Source of the DNA: Ferrimonas futtsuensis DSM 18154
Lineage (GTDB): Bacteria; Pseudomonadota; Gammaproteobacteria; Enterobacterales; Shewanellaceae
Length of the DNA: 64,000 nt
Assembly (NCBI RefSeq): GCF_000422645.1
Contig: NZ_AUGL01000001.1
Coordinates: 354,908-418,907, forward strand
Reading direction: 5' to 3'
This document shows positions 43,566-53,199 of the stretch, piece after piece. The position numbers were made by a program, and so were the translations under genes. Every line of letters begins with the position of its first letter. Position 1 is the first letter of the stretch. Below the pieces are notes generated by a model that worked only from the letters and a program-made list of their open reading frames with translations, searched no databases and was not told the origin of the DNA.

Positions 43566-43850
43566 TCAGGCCTTGAGCGCCGCTCCAGCCCTCAGGGTTT
43601 CATAGGTGTCCTGCTCGAGCAGGGTGAGGGTCGCCATCGCCTGGGCGTCGGTACCACCGCACAGGTCGGCGTCCGGCTTGAAGGCGCCGCACACCACAGG
43701 TCGCGCAGGCTGACCGAACAGCTTGCACAGGTTGTTGTCATCCAGCTGGATGCAGCGCACGCCGGCGGGCTTGCCATCGGGCATGCCGGGGATGGGGGAA
43801 CTGATAGAGGGGGCGATGCAGCAGGCACCACAGCCGAGACGACACTCCAT
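43566..43850 (-). CDS. YkgJ family cysteine cluster protein
   Basis: 94 residues with the Fe-S or zinc-type cysteine pattern [46 protein letters not shown]. Role unknown. ATG 43850 has GGGGGAA upstream. Stands between the AraC regulator and rpoH. Confidence 0.85.
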   Translation of the reverse strand: MECRLGCGACCIAPSISSPIPGMPDGKPAGVRCIQLDDNNLCKLFGQPARPVVCGAFKPDADLCGGTDAQAMATLTLLEQDTYETLRAGAALKA

Positions 43851-43918
43851 ACTTCCCCCTTAACCGACTCGGGCCGGCAGAGCCGACCCGAAAATTAACT
43901 GATTGAATTTAATGAACA

Positions 43919-44779
<861 letters not shown>

Positions 44780-44863
44780 CGATACCTCAGAATTCAACTG
44801 GACCGGAGAGTCTATCATGAAACGGGATCCGCTTCACAGCTTCCTCAGTCAGACCCTCAGAGG

Positions 44864-45817
44864 CTACTGAGGTTCAATGGCGGTGAGATGACGCTGAACC
44901 GACAGCCAGGCGCCCAACCAGCATAGCAGCACCGAGGTGCCTATCATGGAGCCCAGTTCAGACAGAGACAGGCCTTCGAGGCGGAAATTGCTCTGATAGC
45001 TGCTGACAAACTCGGCCAGGGCGCCATCGAACCAGATCAGCACCGCGCTGACACAGGTCCAGGCGATCACCGAGGCACTCAAGCCGTACCAGATGCCGGC
45101 ATAGAGGAAGGGGCGGCGAATAAAACCATTGGTGGCACCCACCAGCTTCATCACCCGAATCTCATCCTGGCGCTGGGTGATGGCCATACGGATGGTGTTA
45201 GCGGTCACCAGCACCACGGCGCCGATAAGCAGGGCGGCCACGCCCCAGGCCATCTTGGACAGGCTGGCCATCAGCGCCTTGAGTTGCAACAGCCACTCCA
45301 GATCCAACCGGGCCATCTCCACCCCGTTGAGTTCAGACAACTTTCGTTTCAGCCGCTGCAGCCGCTCCACCTCGCGGTATTGCAGGCTGGGGAGCACCCG
45401 GAGCACCGGGGGCAGAGGGTTGTCGTCCAGGTACTGCAGGGCTTCGCCAAACTGAGACATCGCCTTGAAGTCCGCCAGGGAATCATCGGCAGAGAGATAC
45501 TCCACCTGGCCAACCTCCTCCATGCCACGCAGCTGTGACTGCAAACTGGCCAGGCGCTGCTCGGACAATCCGGCATCGAGAAACAGGCTGATCTCCGTCG
45601 GATCGGTCCAGTGCTGTTGCACCTGAGCGGAATTCTTCACCAGCACCGCCAGCACAGTAGGCAGGCTCAGGCTGATCCCCAACACCGCCATCGTCAGCAG
45701 TGAGGTCAGTGGCAGACGCCACAGTTCGCCCAGTGAGGCAAACAGGTGACGAAAATGACTCTGGATATAGGCCATGAACCGGCGACCCAACGGCTGCTTG
45801 TCGGCACCCAGGCTCAT
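44864..45817 (-). CDS. ftsX: Cell division protein FtsX
   Basis: 317-residue membrane partner of FtsE. Four membrane segments (about 40-60, 190-212, 238-258, 288-308) with a periplasmic loop between the first two that in the family contacts EnvC. Its start overlaps the end of ftsE by 4 nt. Confidence 0.93.
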   Translation of the reverse strand: MSLGADKQPLGRRFMAYIQSHFRHLFASLGELWRLPLTSLLTMAVLGISLSLPTVLAVLVKNSAQVQQHWTDPTEISLFLDAGLSEQRLASLQSQLRGMEEVGQVEYLSADDSLADFKAMSQFGEALQYLDDNPLPPVLRVLPSLQYREVERLQRLKRKLSELNGVEMARLDLEWLLQLKALMASLSKMAWGVAALLIGAVVLVTANTIRMAITQRQDEIRVMKLVGATNGFIRRPFLYAGIWYGLSASVIAWTCVSAVLIWFDGALAEFVSSYQSNFRLEGLSLSELGSMIGTSVLLCWLGAWLSVQRHLTAIEPQ

Positions 45818-46491
45818 GCGCGTGCTCCCTGAAAGTCTTCACTGATCATCCGGCCGTCCCTCAGGGTGAGGGTGCGGTAACGCATGCGGGCGATCAGACC
45901 CAGGTCGTGGGTGGCAATCAGCACCGAGGTGCCGGTGCGGTTGAAGGTTTCAAACAGCTTCATGATCTCCAGGGAGAGCTTGGGATCCAGGTTACCCGTG
46001 GGCTCATCCGCCAGCAGCAACTTGGGCTTGCTGACGATGGCGCGGGCGATGCCCACACGCTGTTGCTCCCCTCCGGAGAGGTGCTCGGGCAGATAGCCCA
46101 GCTTGTCGCCCAGGCCCACCAGTTCCAGGGCAGCCCCCACGCGCTTGTCGATCTCACTGCCGCGGTAGCCCTCGATGAGCAGCGGCAAGGAGACGTTTTC
46201 CCGCACGGTGCGGTCCATCAGCAGGTTGTGGTCCTGGAAGATGATGCCTATCTGGCGACGGAGGAAGGGGACCTTGCTGCGGGCGAGGCGCCCCACATCG
46301 TGGCCCAGCACCTGCACCCGGCCGGTGGTGGGCTTCTCGATGGCGGTGATCAGCTTGAGCAGGGTACTTTTACCAGCGCCACTGTGTCCGGTAAGAAAGG
46401 CCATCTCTCCCGGCTCAACGGCAAAATCCACCTTGTTGAGGGCCTGGAAGCCCCCGGCGTAGACCTTACTGACCTGCTCAAAGCGAATCAT
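45814..46491 (-). CDS. ftsE: Cell division ATP-binding protein FtsE
   Basis: 225-residue ABC ATPase that drives FtsX and so activates EnvC-amidase at the septum. Walker A GHSGAGKST, signature LSGGEQQRVGIARA, Walker B LLLADEPTGNLD, switch His in ATHDLG. It lies 3 nt after ftsY. Confidence 0.95.
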   Translation of the reverse strand: MIRFEQVSKVYAGGFQALNKVDFAVEPGEMAFLTGHSGAGKSTLLKLITAIEKPTTGRVQVLGHDVGRLARSKVPFLRRQIGIIFQDHNLLMDRTVRENVSLPLLIEGYRGSEIDKRVGAALELVGLGDKLGYLPEHLSGGEQQRVGIARAIVSKPKLLLADEPTGNLDPKLSLEIMKLFETFNRTGTSVLIATHDLGLIARMRYRTLTLRDGRMISEDFQGARA

Positions 46492-46494
46492 GGA

Positions 46495-47772
46495 TTACTC
46501 GTTATCCTCGGTAAACAGTGCCTCGATAAAGGCGGTGCTGTCGAAGGGTCTCAGGTCATCAATGCCCTCACCCACGCCAATGTAACGTACTGGAATACCG
46601 AACTTATCGGCAAGTGCGAAGATCACACCACCTTTCGCGGTGCCATCCAGCTTGGTCAGGGTCAGGCCGGTCAGGGAGACCGCCTCATCGAACAGCTGAG
46701 CCTGGCTGATGGCGTTCTGGCCGGTGCTGGCATCCAGGGTCAGCATCACCTCATGGGGCGCCTTTTCATCCAGTTTCTTCATCACCCGGACGATCTTCTT
46801 CAGTTCGTCCATCAGGTGGGCCTTGTTCTGCAGACGGCCGGCGGTGTCGGCGATCAGTACGTCGACACCACGGGCCTTGGCGGCCTGCAGGGCATCGAAG
46901 ATCACCGAGGCACTGTCGGCGCCGGTGTGCTGGGCAACCACGGGGATGTTGTTGCGCTCACCCCAGACCTGCAGCTGCTCTACGGCCGCCGCACGAAAGG
47001 TGTCACCCGCCGCCAGCATCACCGACTTGCCTTCTGCCTGGAACTGCTTGGCCAGCTTGCCAATGGTGGTGGTCTTGCCCACACCATTGACCCCAACCAT
47101 CAGGATAACGAAGGGGCCGTCCGGGTTGTCGATCACCAGGGGCTTGTCCACCTTCTCCAGGGTCGTCCCCAGCTCACCCTTGAGGTGGGTAAACAGGGCT
47201 TCACTGTCCTTGAGCTCACCGAAGCTGGCGCGCTCGGTCAGGCTGTCGATGATGCGGCTGGTGGTCTCCACCCCGACATCCGCCAGCAGCAGCTGGGTCT
47301 CCAGCTCCTCGAACAGCTCATCGTCGATCTTCTTGCCCCGGAACAGGGCCAGGAAACCGCCACCGATGTTTTCGCGGGTTTTCTTCAGTCCCGCCTTGAG
47401 GCGAGCGAAGAAGCCTCCCTTCTCCTCCTCTTCGGGCTGAGTATTCGGTTCGGCCTCAGGCTCTGGCTCACTCTCGGGCTGAGGCTCAGCAGTCACCGCC
47501 TCGACAGCCTGCTCGATTGCGGGCTCGGCCTCCACCTGAGGCTGCTCCTCTGGCTTGGGCTCCACCACCGCCTCCGGCTGGCTCTCTACAGCCCCCGGCT
47601 CCGCCTCTGCTGGCTTTTCAGCAGCTTGTGGCTTGTTGGGTTCATCTTGAGAAACCTGAGGCGCCTGCTCAGAGTCGGAGGGAGCGGGTGCGGCCTGCTC
47701 GGGCTGCTGCTCAACCTCGTCGTGCTTCTCGTCTTTGTTTCGGCTAAACCAGGAAAAAATGCCTTTCGCCAT
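46495..47772 (-). CDS. ftsY: Signal recognition particle receptor FtsY
   Basis: 425 residues. A long acidic, Glu/Pro-rich N-terminal A domain (about 15-115) for membrane contact precedes the NG domain: GVNGVGKTTTIGKLA, DTFRAAAVEQL, DTAGRLQNKAHLM and TKLDGTAKGG. It docks SRP-ribosome complexes at SecYEG. First gene of ftsY-ftsE-ftsX-(rpoH), divergent from rsmD. Confidence 0.95.
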   Translation of the reverse strand: MAKGIFSWFSRNKDEKHDEVEQQPEQAAPAPSDSEQAPQVSQDEPNKPQAAEKPAEAEPGAVESQPEAVVEPKPEEQPQVEAEPAIEQAVEAVTAEPQPESEPEPEAEPNTQPEEEEKGGFFARLKAGLKKTRENIGGGFLALFRGKKIDDELFEELETQLLLADVGVETTSRIIDSLTERASFGELKDSEALFTHLKGELGTTLEKVDKPLVIDNPDGPFVILMVGVNGVGKTTTIGKLAKQFQAEGKSVMLAAGDTFRAAAVEQLQVWGERNNIPVVAQHTGADSASVIFDALQAAKARGVDVLIADTAGRLQNKAHLMDELKKIVRVMKKLDEKAPHEVMLTLDASTGQNAISQAQLFDEAVSLTGLTLTKLDGTAKGGVIFALADKFGIPVRYIGVGEGIDDLRPFDSTAFIEALFTEDNE

Positions 47773-47896
47773 CTCTTAAACCTTTACTGATGTTCGGGTC
47801 CCGCTGTGGTTAGGCTTGGGGCAGAGCCCCTGCTACAATAGCGAGTTTTTCAAGCGCCATAGTCTAACCACAAACGCAGCAAAAACCGAGGAATCC

Positions 47897-48502
47897 ATGG
47901 CCAGAGGCTCGCGAAACCCCAAATCCCGCACATCCACCCAAGGTGGCAGTGGCCAGGTCCGCATCATCAGCGGCCGTTTTCGTGGCCGTAAACTGCCGGT
48001 GGCGGACCTCCAGGGCCTTCGCCCCACCACGGATCGGGTCAGGGAAACCCTGTTCAACTGGCTTCAGGGTGACACTCAGGATGCCCGGGTCCTCGATTGC
48101 TTCGCTGGCAGCGGAGCCCTGGGACTGGAGGCGCTGTCCCGTTACGCCACCAGTGTCACCCTGATGGAGCTGGACAAAGGGGCGGCCTCGCAGCTCAAAC
48201 GCAACCTGGCGACACTGGGCGCCGACAACGCCAACGTGCTCCAGGGGGATACCCGCACCCTGCTGCAACAGGGTGGCCAACCCCAGGATCTGGTGTTTGT
48301 CGACCCGCCCTTCCGTCAGGGACTGGTGTCCCCGGTTCTGGCCCTGCTGGAGCAGGAGAACTGGCTGGCAGAGGAGGCCCTGATCTATGTGGAAACCGAA
48401 TCTGAGCTGAGCCTGGAGGGCGTTCCAGCCCACTGGATGCTGCTAAAGGAGAAGGTGGCGGGCCAGGTGGCCTATCGACTGTTTCAGCGGGGGAGCAACT
48501 AA
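47897..48502 (+). CDS. rsmD: 16S rRNA (guanine966-N2)-methyltransferase RsmD
   Basis: 201 residues from ATG 47897 (CGAGGAATCC before it). N-terminal RIISGRFRGRKLPV, SAM-binding DCFAGSGALGLEALSR and catalytic FVDPPFRQG. Divergent from ftsY as in E. coli, and overlapped by one base by the yhhL-type gene (TAATG). Confidence 0.94.
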   Translation: MARGSRNPKSRTSTQGGSGQVRIISGRFRGRKLPVADLQGLRPTTDRVRETLFNWLQGDTQDARVLDCFAGSGALGLEALSRYATSVTLMELDKGAASQLKRNLATLGADNANVLQGDTRTLLQQGGQPQDLVFVDPPFRQGLVSPVLALLEQENWLAEEALIYVETESELSLEGVPAHWMLLKEKVAGQVAYRLFQRGSN

Positions 48503-48744
48503 TGGAATCTCTGTTTAAATTGGGCCGCGGTGTCACCCTGGTGGCCTGGGTGTTGATGATACTGAATCTTGTCACCCCTTTGCCCCTGGGTGAGTATCTG
48601 GCTCTGTTACTGCTGTTGACCCTGGCGGCCCACATCAGCTTGGCCGCAGTCACTCTGGTGGTGCGCCGTAGGGGGCTGGCGGCCACCGGCCGTGTATTGC
48701 TGTTTGGCCTGTTCGAATTCTATCGCCCTGACCAGGCTCACTGA
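48502..48744 (+). CDS. DUF1145 family membrane protein (YhhL-like)
   Basis: 80-residue protein with two or three membrane segments (about 11-28, 30-60), family pattern LVAWVLMILNLVTPLP and VLLFGLFEFYRPDQ. Its ATG overlaps the rsmD stop (TAATG), as yhhL does in E. coli. Function unknown. It ends 7 nt into the convergent diguanylate cyclase gene. Confidence 0.88.
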   Translation: MESLFKLGRGVTLVAWVLMILNLVTPLPLGEYLALLLLLTLAAHISLAAVTLVVRRRGLAATGRVLLFGLFEFYRPDQAH

Positions 48745-49742
48745 AGCAACGGCTCTCCGCAGCAGCGGTTGCGGCCAAGTTCCTTGGCCCTGAGCAGATG
48801 ACGGTCCAGGCGCTCCATCACTTCAGGGTCCATGCTGGTACGGTTCCAGCCACCGTAACCCACAGATACGGTGAAGGTAAGCGGCTCGGGCGTGGCCGGC
48901 AGGGGCGAGGCCATGGCCAGCAGGCGGACCTTCTCCGCCAGCCCGGCCAAATCCTTGAGGTTGATGCCAGGAATCAGCACCAGGAACTCCTCCCCCCCCC
49001 AGCGCACCACCAGATCTTCTTTGCGTACCGCGTCCCTGAGCAACGCGGAAAAGTGGCACAGCAGCTCATCCCCGGTGATATGACCATAGGTGTCATTCAC
49101 CTGCTTGAATCGATCGATATCCAGCATCATCAGCCCCAGCACCATCTTGTCCGGTGACTTGGCTGCCAGGCGCCCCCCCAGAGAAAGCAGCTCTTCGAGC
49201 CGGCTCTCCATACCGCGACGATTGAGCAAGTTGGTCAGAGGGTCGGTGACACTGTCATTGGCCAGAGTCTTCCCAAGTTCCAGCAAATTCAGATCAGATT
49301 CGATGATGTTCACCACAGATTGCAGCAATGCCTGCCATTGGTGGATGTGGTCCTGACTCACCAGATCATAGATGCACAGGGTGCCGAACAGGCAGCCATC
49401 GGGCTGACGCACCGGCAGCCCCAAGTAGCTGAGCACCCCGACCCGGGTTTCCCGACCATTGGCCCACAGCGGCTCCTCCCAGGCGTTGTCCACCGCCAGG
49501 ACCGAACCGGTTTTCATCACATGCTCACAGTAGAGATCGCAGATGGGAAATTTATCCCCGGGAGAGGTCAGGGGCGGACAGCCGTCGCTGGTGGCCAGGA
49601 TCTTCATGTTTTCGGTGTCACAGCGAGAGAAGTAGGCTCCGGGCAGGCCGGTGACCTGACAGAGCATATTGAGCAGATGATTCCACTGCTTTTGGGCGTG
49701 ATCTTCCAGTTCTCCTAGCAACTTGATGTCCTGTGCAGTCAT
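48738..49742 (-). CDS. Diguanylate cyclase, GAF-GGDEF
   Basis: 334 residues. GAF domain at about 25-160 (CDTENMKILATSDGCPPL; LPVRQPDGCLFGTLCI) and a GGDEF domain with active-site GGEEF (VVRWGGEEFLVLIPG). An intact product-inhibition I-site RKED sits five residues before it, so the enzyme should make cyclic di-GMP with feedback control. ATG 49742 has GAGGAG upstream; the frame extends to 49808 but the extension is unlikely. Divergent from an HD-GYP phosphodiesterase. Confidence 0.9.
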   Translation of the reverse strand: MTAQDIKLLGELEDHAQKQWNHLLNMLCQVTGLPGAYFSRCDTENMKILATSDGCPPLTSPGDKFPICDLYCEHVMKTGSVLAVDNAWEEPLWANGRETRVGVLSYLGLPVRQPDGCLFGTLCIYDLVSQDHIHQWQALLQSVVNIIESDLNLLELGKTLANDSVTDPLTNLLNRRGMESRLEELLSLGGRLAAKSPDKMVLGLMMLDIDRFKQVNDTYGHITGDELLCHFSALLRDAVRKEDLVVRWGGEEFLVLIPGINLKDLAGLAEKVRLLAMASPLPATPEPLTFTVSVGYGGWNRTSMDPEVMERLDRHLLRAKELGRNRCCGEPLLQ

Positions 49743-50078
49743 GATCACTCCTCTGATGCAACCCAGCCCTCCAGGATTGAGTTCTTCGCCTGGCCGTATG
49801 ACGGGCACCTAATTAATAAGGTAAGCAAAAGTTACCTGATTCGCGAACTGAATCTCTGCTTTACTGCCTCTAATCGGTGAATTAGGGCTTAAATGACATT
49901 TTTTTTACGTTAACAATGGCAGATAATGGGGAGAATGACGCTCGGCAAACTTAGGCACAATACAAATGGCCGTTAAACACTCGCGGGAGAGTTGATCTCA
50001 ACGCACCAGTGGTTAAGGTAACTGAGTACCGGAGACCGAATCAGGGTCGCCCAAAAAGGAAAAGAACGCGACAACAAG
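49743..50078. promoter_or_regulatory. Divergent intergenic region between the GGDEF and HD-GYP genes
   Basis: 336 bases without a gene. It is AT-rich near 49805-49920. Dyads AGGTAA-N7-TTACCT (49819-49837) and CTAAT-N7-ATTAG (about 49870) could be operator sites, and a T-run/TTAAC block lies near 49900. The leader of the HD-GYP gene (about 49980-50078) has GCACCAGTGG...ACCGGAGACC, which does not fit the GEMM cyclic di-GMP riboswitch consensus. No RNA gene seen. Confidence 0.4.
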
Positions 50079-51233
50079 ATGAAAACCATCCCGATAGAGC
50101 AGTTGGCGCTGGGCATGTATGTGGAGAGCATCCCAGATCACTCGTCACTGTCCATGGTACAGAAAGGCTATATCCAGGACCCCTCGGCCCTGGGGGTGCT
50201 GCGCAACCTCGGGGTGGAGCGCATCATCATCGATCCCAGTAAGTCCAAAAAGCCCCCCGCCGGCGGTGCCAGTTCGGCCACCAAGGTTAAAGCGCCCCCC
50301 CAAAATAAAGCCAACCTCAAGAGTGAACTGCCCAGGGCAAAGAAACTGCTCAACCAGGCCAAGTTGCTGCAGTCCAGGCTGATGTCCGACGTCAAGCTGG
50401 GTCAAAAGATCGATCTGCAACCGGTGAACGCCATGGCGGATGAGTTTATCGGAAGCGTATTCCGTAATCCCAGCGCCCTGGCCTGCCTGCGCCTGATCAA
50501 GGATAAGGATGATTACCTTCTGGAGCACTCCCTGGGAGTGACCATCCTGATGACTCTGTTTGCCAGAGCCCTTGGGATCAGCGGCACCACCCTGCACCAG
50601 CTCTGTGTAGGCTCCCTGCTGCATGACATTGGGAAGGTCCGCATTCCCGAGGCGATCCTCAACAAACCGGGTAAGCTGACTGCCGAAGAGTTTGAGGTGA
50701 TGAAGAGTCATGCGGCCCACAGCCGCACCATTATCGCCGCCACTCCCGGCATCAGTAAGGTAAGCCTGGATGTGGCCGCCATGCACCATGAAAAGCTGGA
50801 CGGTACCGGCTATCCCATGGGCCTCAATGGGGAACAGATCTCCATGGCGGGCCGGATGGTCGCCATCTGCGACATCTATGACGCCATGACCGCCGATCGG
50901 GTCTACCACAAGGGCATGGCCCCCACCCTGGCCCTGAAGCGCCTGCTGGAGATGACTCCTCACGCCCTGGATAAAAACCTGGTGGTGAAGTTCATCCAAA
51001 CCCTGGGCGTCTACCCCAATGGCTGTATGGTAGAACTCTCCAGTGGCAAGGTTGGCATTGTCATGGAGACTCAGGACAGGAAGCCCACCAAACCCCTGGT
51101 CAAGGTGGTCTACAACCTGAAAAGCAACACCCACGTGATGCAGTCGGAGATTGAGCTGGAAAAGCACAACGATTCCATCGTCAAGGCGATCGACCCAAGA
51201 GACTACAAGTTGGATCTGACCAACTACCTCTAG
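50079..51233 (+). CDS. Cyclic di-GMP phosphodiesterase, DUF3391 + HD-GYP
   Basis: 384 residues. An N-terminal DUF3391 domain (IPIEQLALGMYVESI) is followed by an HD-GYP domain from about 130 with the full catalytic set: EHSLGVTILM, LLHDIGKVRIPEAILNKPGKLT, HHEKLDGTGYP and MVAICDIYDAMTADR. It should hydrolyse cyclic di-GMP to pGpG or GMP. Start ATG 50079 has AAAAGG about 20 nt upstream and weak SD. Its divergence from the diguanylate cyclase suggests paired control of the second messenger. A strong terminator follows. Confidence 0.93.
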   Translation: MKTIPIEQLALGMYVESIPDHSSLSMVQKGYIQDPSALGVLRNLGVERIIIDPSKSKKPPAGGASSATKVKAPPQNKANLKSELPRAKKLLNQAKLLQSRLMSDVKLGQKIDLQPVNAMADEFIGSVFRNPSALACLRLIKDKDDYLLEHSLGVTILMTLFARALGISGTTLHQLCVGSLLHDIGKVRIPEAILNKPGKLTAEEFEVMKSHAAHSRTIIAATPGISKVSLDVAAMHHEKLDGTGYPMGLNGEQISMAGRMVAICDIYDAMTADRVYHKGMAPTLALKRLLEMTPHALDKNLVVKFIQTLGVYPNGCMVELSSGKVGIVMETQDRKPTKPLVKVVYNLKSNTHVMQSEIELEKHNDSIVKAIDPRDYKLDLTNYL

Positions 51234-51248
51234 AAAGGGATGACAGAC

Positions 51249-51273
51249 AAAGGGGCTGGGCAGCCCCTTTTGT
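51249..51273 (+). terminator. Rho-independent terminator after the HD-GYP gene
   Basis: Stem AAAGGGGCTG (51249-51258) with CAGCCCCTTT (51261-51270) and a minimal two- to four-base loop, then TTTTG. Confidence 0.83.
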
Positions 51274-51335
51274 TTCTGGACTTCGTTGATGAGACAGGTT
51301 AACGTACGCACCCCAGTTGAGAACAGTTATCATTT

Positions 51336-52109
51336 ATGAACTACTTGATCGCCAGTCTGCTGATCCTGGCCGTCGGCCCCATTCTCCACCATGGTCTGAA
51401 AAACCAGACCGGAATCATCACCGCCATCGGCGCCTTCGTGATGGTCTCCCTGGGTGGCCTGGTAATATTCGATGTTTTGCCCCAGGTAGTGACCCTGGGG
51501 GGACTGCCAGCGATTCTCTTCGTTCTTCTGGGGCTGTTTGGCCCAACCCTGTCGGAGAAGCTGTTCAAAAGTCACTCCGCCTTTGCCCATAACCTGACGG
51601 TCGCCCTCGGGGTGTTTGGTCTGCTGCTGCATGCGGTCACCGATGGCAGCGCTCTGTTTATGGCTGCCAACGAGCAGGGCCCCCTGCTGCTGGCCTTCGG
51701 CATTATTCTTCACCGGATGCCCGCCGGCCTGGCGGTGTGGTGGTTGCTGCGTCCCGCCTACGGGCGACTGATCGCCACCGGGGTACTGGGGCTGATGATG
51801 GTTGCCACCCTGATCGGGTTCGAGCTGGGGCCAGAGCTGCTGCACCATATGACCGCCACCCACATCGTTTATCTTCAGTCCTTCGTTACCGGCTCCATCT
51901 TGCATGTGCTCTGGCATCGCCCCCATGAGCGTCACAGCCACGATCATGGTCACCACCACGGCGGCCTGCCAGCCATCAACTCCACTCACTGGATTGGCGG
52001 AGGCCTGGGCCTGCTGTTCCTGGTGCTGTTGATGGTGGCCCACCCGGATCACGGCCACAGCGGCGCCAGTGATCACCTCCATGGCGAGGAGCAACACCAG
52101 GGGCACTAG
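51336..52109 (+). CDS. ZIP-like integral membrane protein with His-rich loops
   Basis: 257 residues with about eight hydrophobic segments. Two motifs resemble ZIP metal-transporter helices 4 and 5: LLHAVTDGSALF (ZIP HNxxDG) and ILHRMPAGLAVWW (ZIP HExPHE), with FVTGSILHV later. Residues 199-209 (ERHSHDHGHHHG) and the C-terminus (HPDHGHSG...DHLHGEEQHQGH) are very His-rich, favouring zinc or other metal binding. The substitutions in both motifs make transport activity uncertain. It stands alone between the HD-GYP terminator and a convergent SnoaL-type gene. Confidence 0.72.
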   Translation: MNYLIASLLILAVGPILHHGLKNQTGIITAIGAFVMVSLGGLVIFDVLPQVVTLGGLPAILFVLLGLFGPTLSEKLFKSHSAFAHNLTVALGVFGLLLHAVTDGSALFMAANEQGPLLLAFGIILHRMPAGLAVWWLLRPAYGRLIATGVLGLMMVATLIGFELGPELLHHMTATHIVYLQSFVTGSILHVLWHRPHERHSHDHGHHHGGLPAINSTHWIGGGLGLLFLVLLMVAHPDHGHSGASDHLHGEEQHQGH

Positions 52110-52138
52110 CGCCCTATCGGCCCCTTAGCTGGTCAGTG

Positions 52139-52555
52139 CTAACTGGTGTGATCGTGGACGATGCGCCACTGCCCCCCTAGCTTGCGAAAGATCAGGGTGA
52201 ATTCGCCGCCCGGCTGGTCCTTTTCACGGATCAGGGTCCAACGACCCACCACCAGGGCGGCGTCCTCCGCCAGCATCTGCACCGACTCCAGCTCGAACTT
52301 CAACTGGCCCATGGTGGCGGCATCGGGATAACGATGCAGATACCCCTTGAGGGTGGTCTCCCAGCCGTACTTGATCTTGCCGCCGGAGATAAATCTCAGC
52401 TGGTCGCTGTGCCAGTAACCCTGCATGTAGCCGGGAATGTCTCCCCGGTTCCAGGCCTGACGCTGCTGCTCCAGCACCTGTCGGATCTCCACCTCGTTGG
52501 CCCACAGGCCCGCACTGAATAATACGGCCACCAGCCCTATCACCACACGCTTCAT
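52139..52555 (-). CDS. Exported SnoaL-like/DUF4440-type protein
   Basis: 138 residues from ATG 52555 (GGGAGGAG 6 nt upstream). Signal peptide KRVVIGLVAVLFSAGLWA then NEVEIRQVLEQQRQAWNRGDIPGYMQGYW, the NTF2-like cone-fold entrance, and WTLIREKDQPGGEFTLIFRKLGGQWRIVHDH at the end. Function unknown. Divergent from the acyltransferase gene. Confidence 0.87.
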   Translation of the reverse strand: MKRVVIGLVAVLFSAGLWANEVEIRQVLEQQRQAWNRGDIPGYMQGYWHSDQLRFISGGKIKYGWETTLKGYLHRYPDAATMGQLKFELESVQMLAEDAALVVGRWTLIREKDQPGGEFTLIFRKLGGQWRIVHDHTS

Positions 52556-52647
52556 TCCACTCCTCCCTGAATTGGCCCGTTTTGGGGCACTTTTGCCAAT
52601 TGGTATACTCAATAGACTATGCACCAGACACTAACCACCTGACCACT

Positions 52648-53199
52648 ATGAGGCAATCTTTCTCCGCCTGGCTGCTCAAACGGCTTGGCTGGACCATCGA
52701 GGGTGAGATCCCCGCCCAAGGGCGCTACATCGTTGTCGTTGGTCCTCACACCAGCAATTGGGACTTCCCCCTGGGCATACTGGCCCAGTGGGCCCTGGGC
52801 ATGAGCGCCAACTTCATTGGCAAGCACCAGCTGTTTCGCTGGCCCACCGGCTGGTTGTTCCGGGCCCTGGGTGGATTTCCGGTCAACCGAGGAAAGCAGA
52901 ACAACCTGGTCAGCACCGCCGTCGAACTGTTTGCCACCCGGAAAAACTTCATCCTGGCTCTGGCCCCTGAGGGCACGAGAAAGCCGGTCTCCCGATGGAA
53001 AACCGGCTTCTATCACATCGCCCGTCAGGCCCGGGTCCCCATCTACTGCGCCGGACTGGATTTCAAGCAGCGCAGGGTGGTGATCCGTCCCCCTCTGATG
53101 GCGGGCGAGAGCATCACCGAGGATATGAACAACATCCTCGACTTCTTCCGCGCCATTCCAGGCAAATACCCCCAGCCGGTGCCCCGTTATGAGGAGTGA
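52648..53199 (+). CDS. PlsC-family 1-acyl-sn-glycerol-3-phosphate acyltransferase
   Basis: 183 residues from ATG 52648. Catalytic HTSNWD (HX4D motif), substrate-binding FPVNRG and APEGTRKPV. Adds an acyl chain to a lysophospholipid or related acceptor. It lacks clear membrane helices beyond an N-terminal amphipathic segment. Its last 13 nt overlap the convergent mechanosensitive channel gene. Confidence 0.87.
   Translation: MRQSFSAWLLKRLGWTIEGEIPAQGRYIVVVGPHTSNWDFPLGILAQWALGMSANFIGKHQLFRWPTGWLFRALGGFPVNRGKQNNLVSTAVELFATRKNFILALAPEGTRKPVSRWKTGFYHIARQARVPIYCAGLDFKQRRVVIRPPLMAGESITEDMNNILDFFRAIPGKYPQPVPRYEE

Noticed and set aside
49980..50078. Possible cyclic di-GMP (GEMM) riboswitch before the HD-GYP gene
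   Set aside because: The leader has GCAC and GGAGACC words but lacks the GEMM core pattern (GCACxxxGCAAACC, GAAA tetraloop receptor, CGCAAAGCC).
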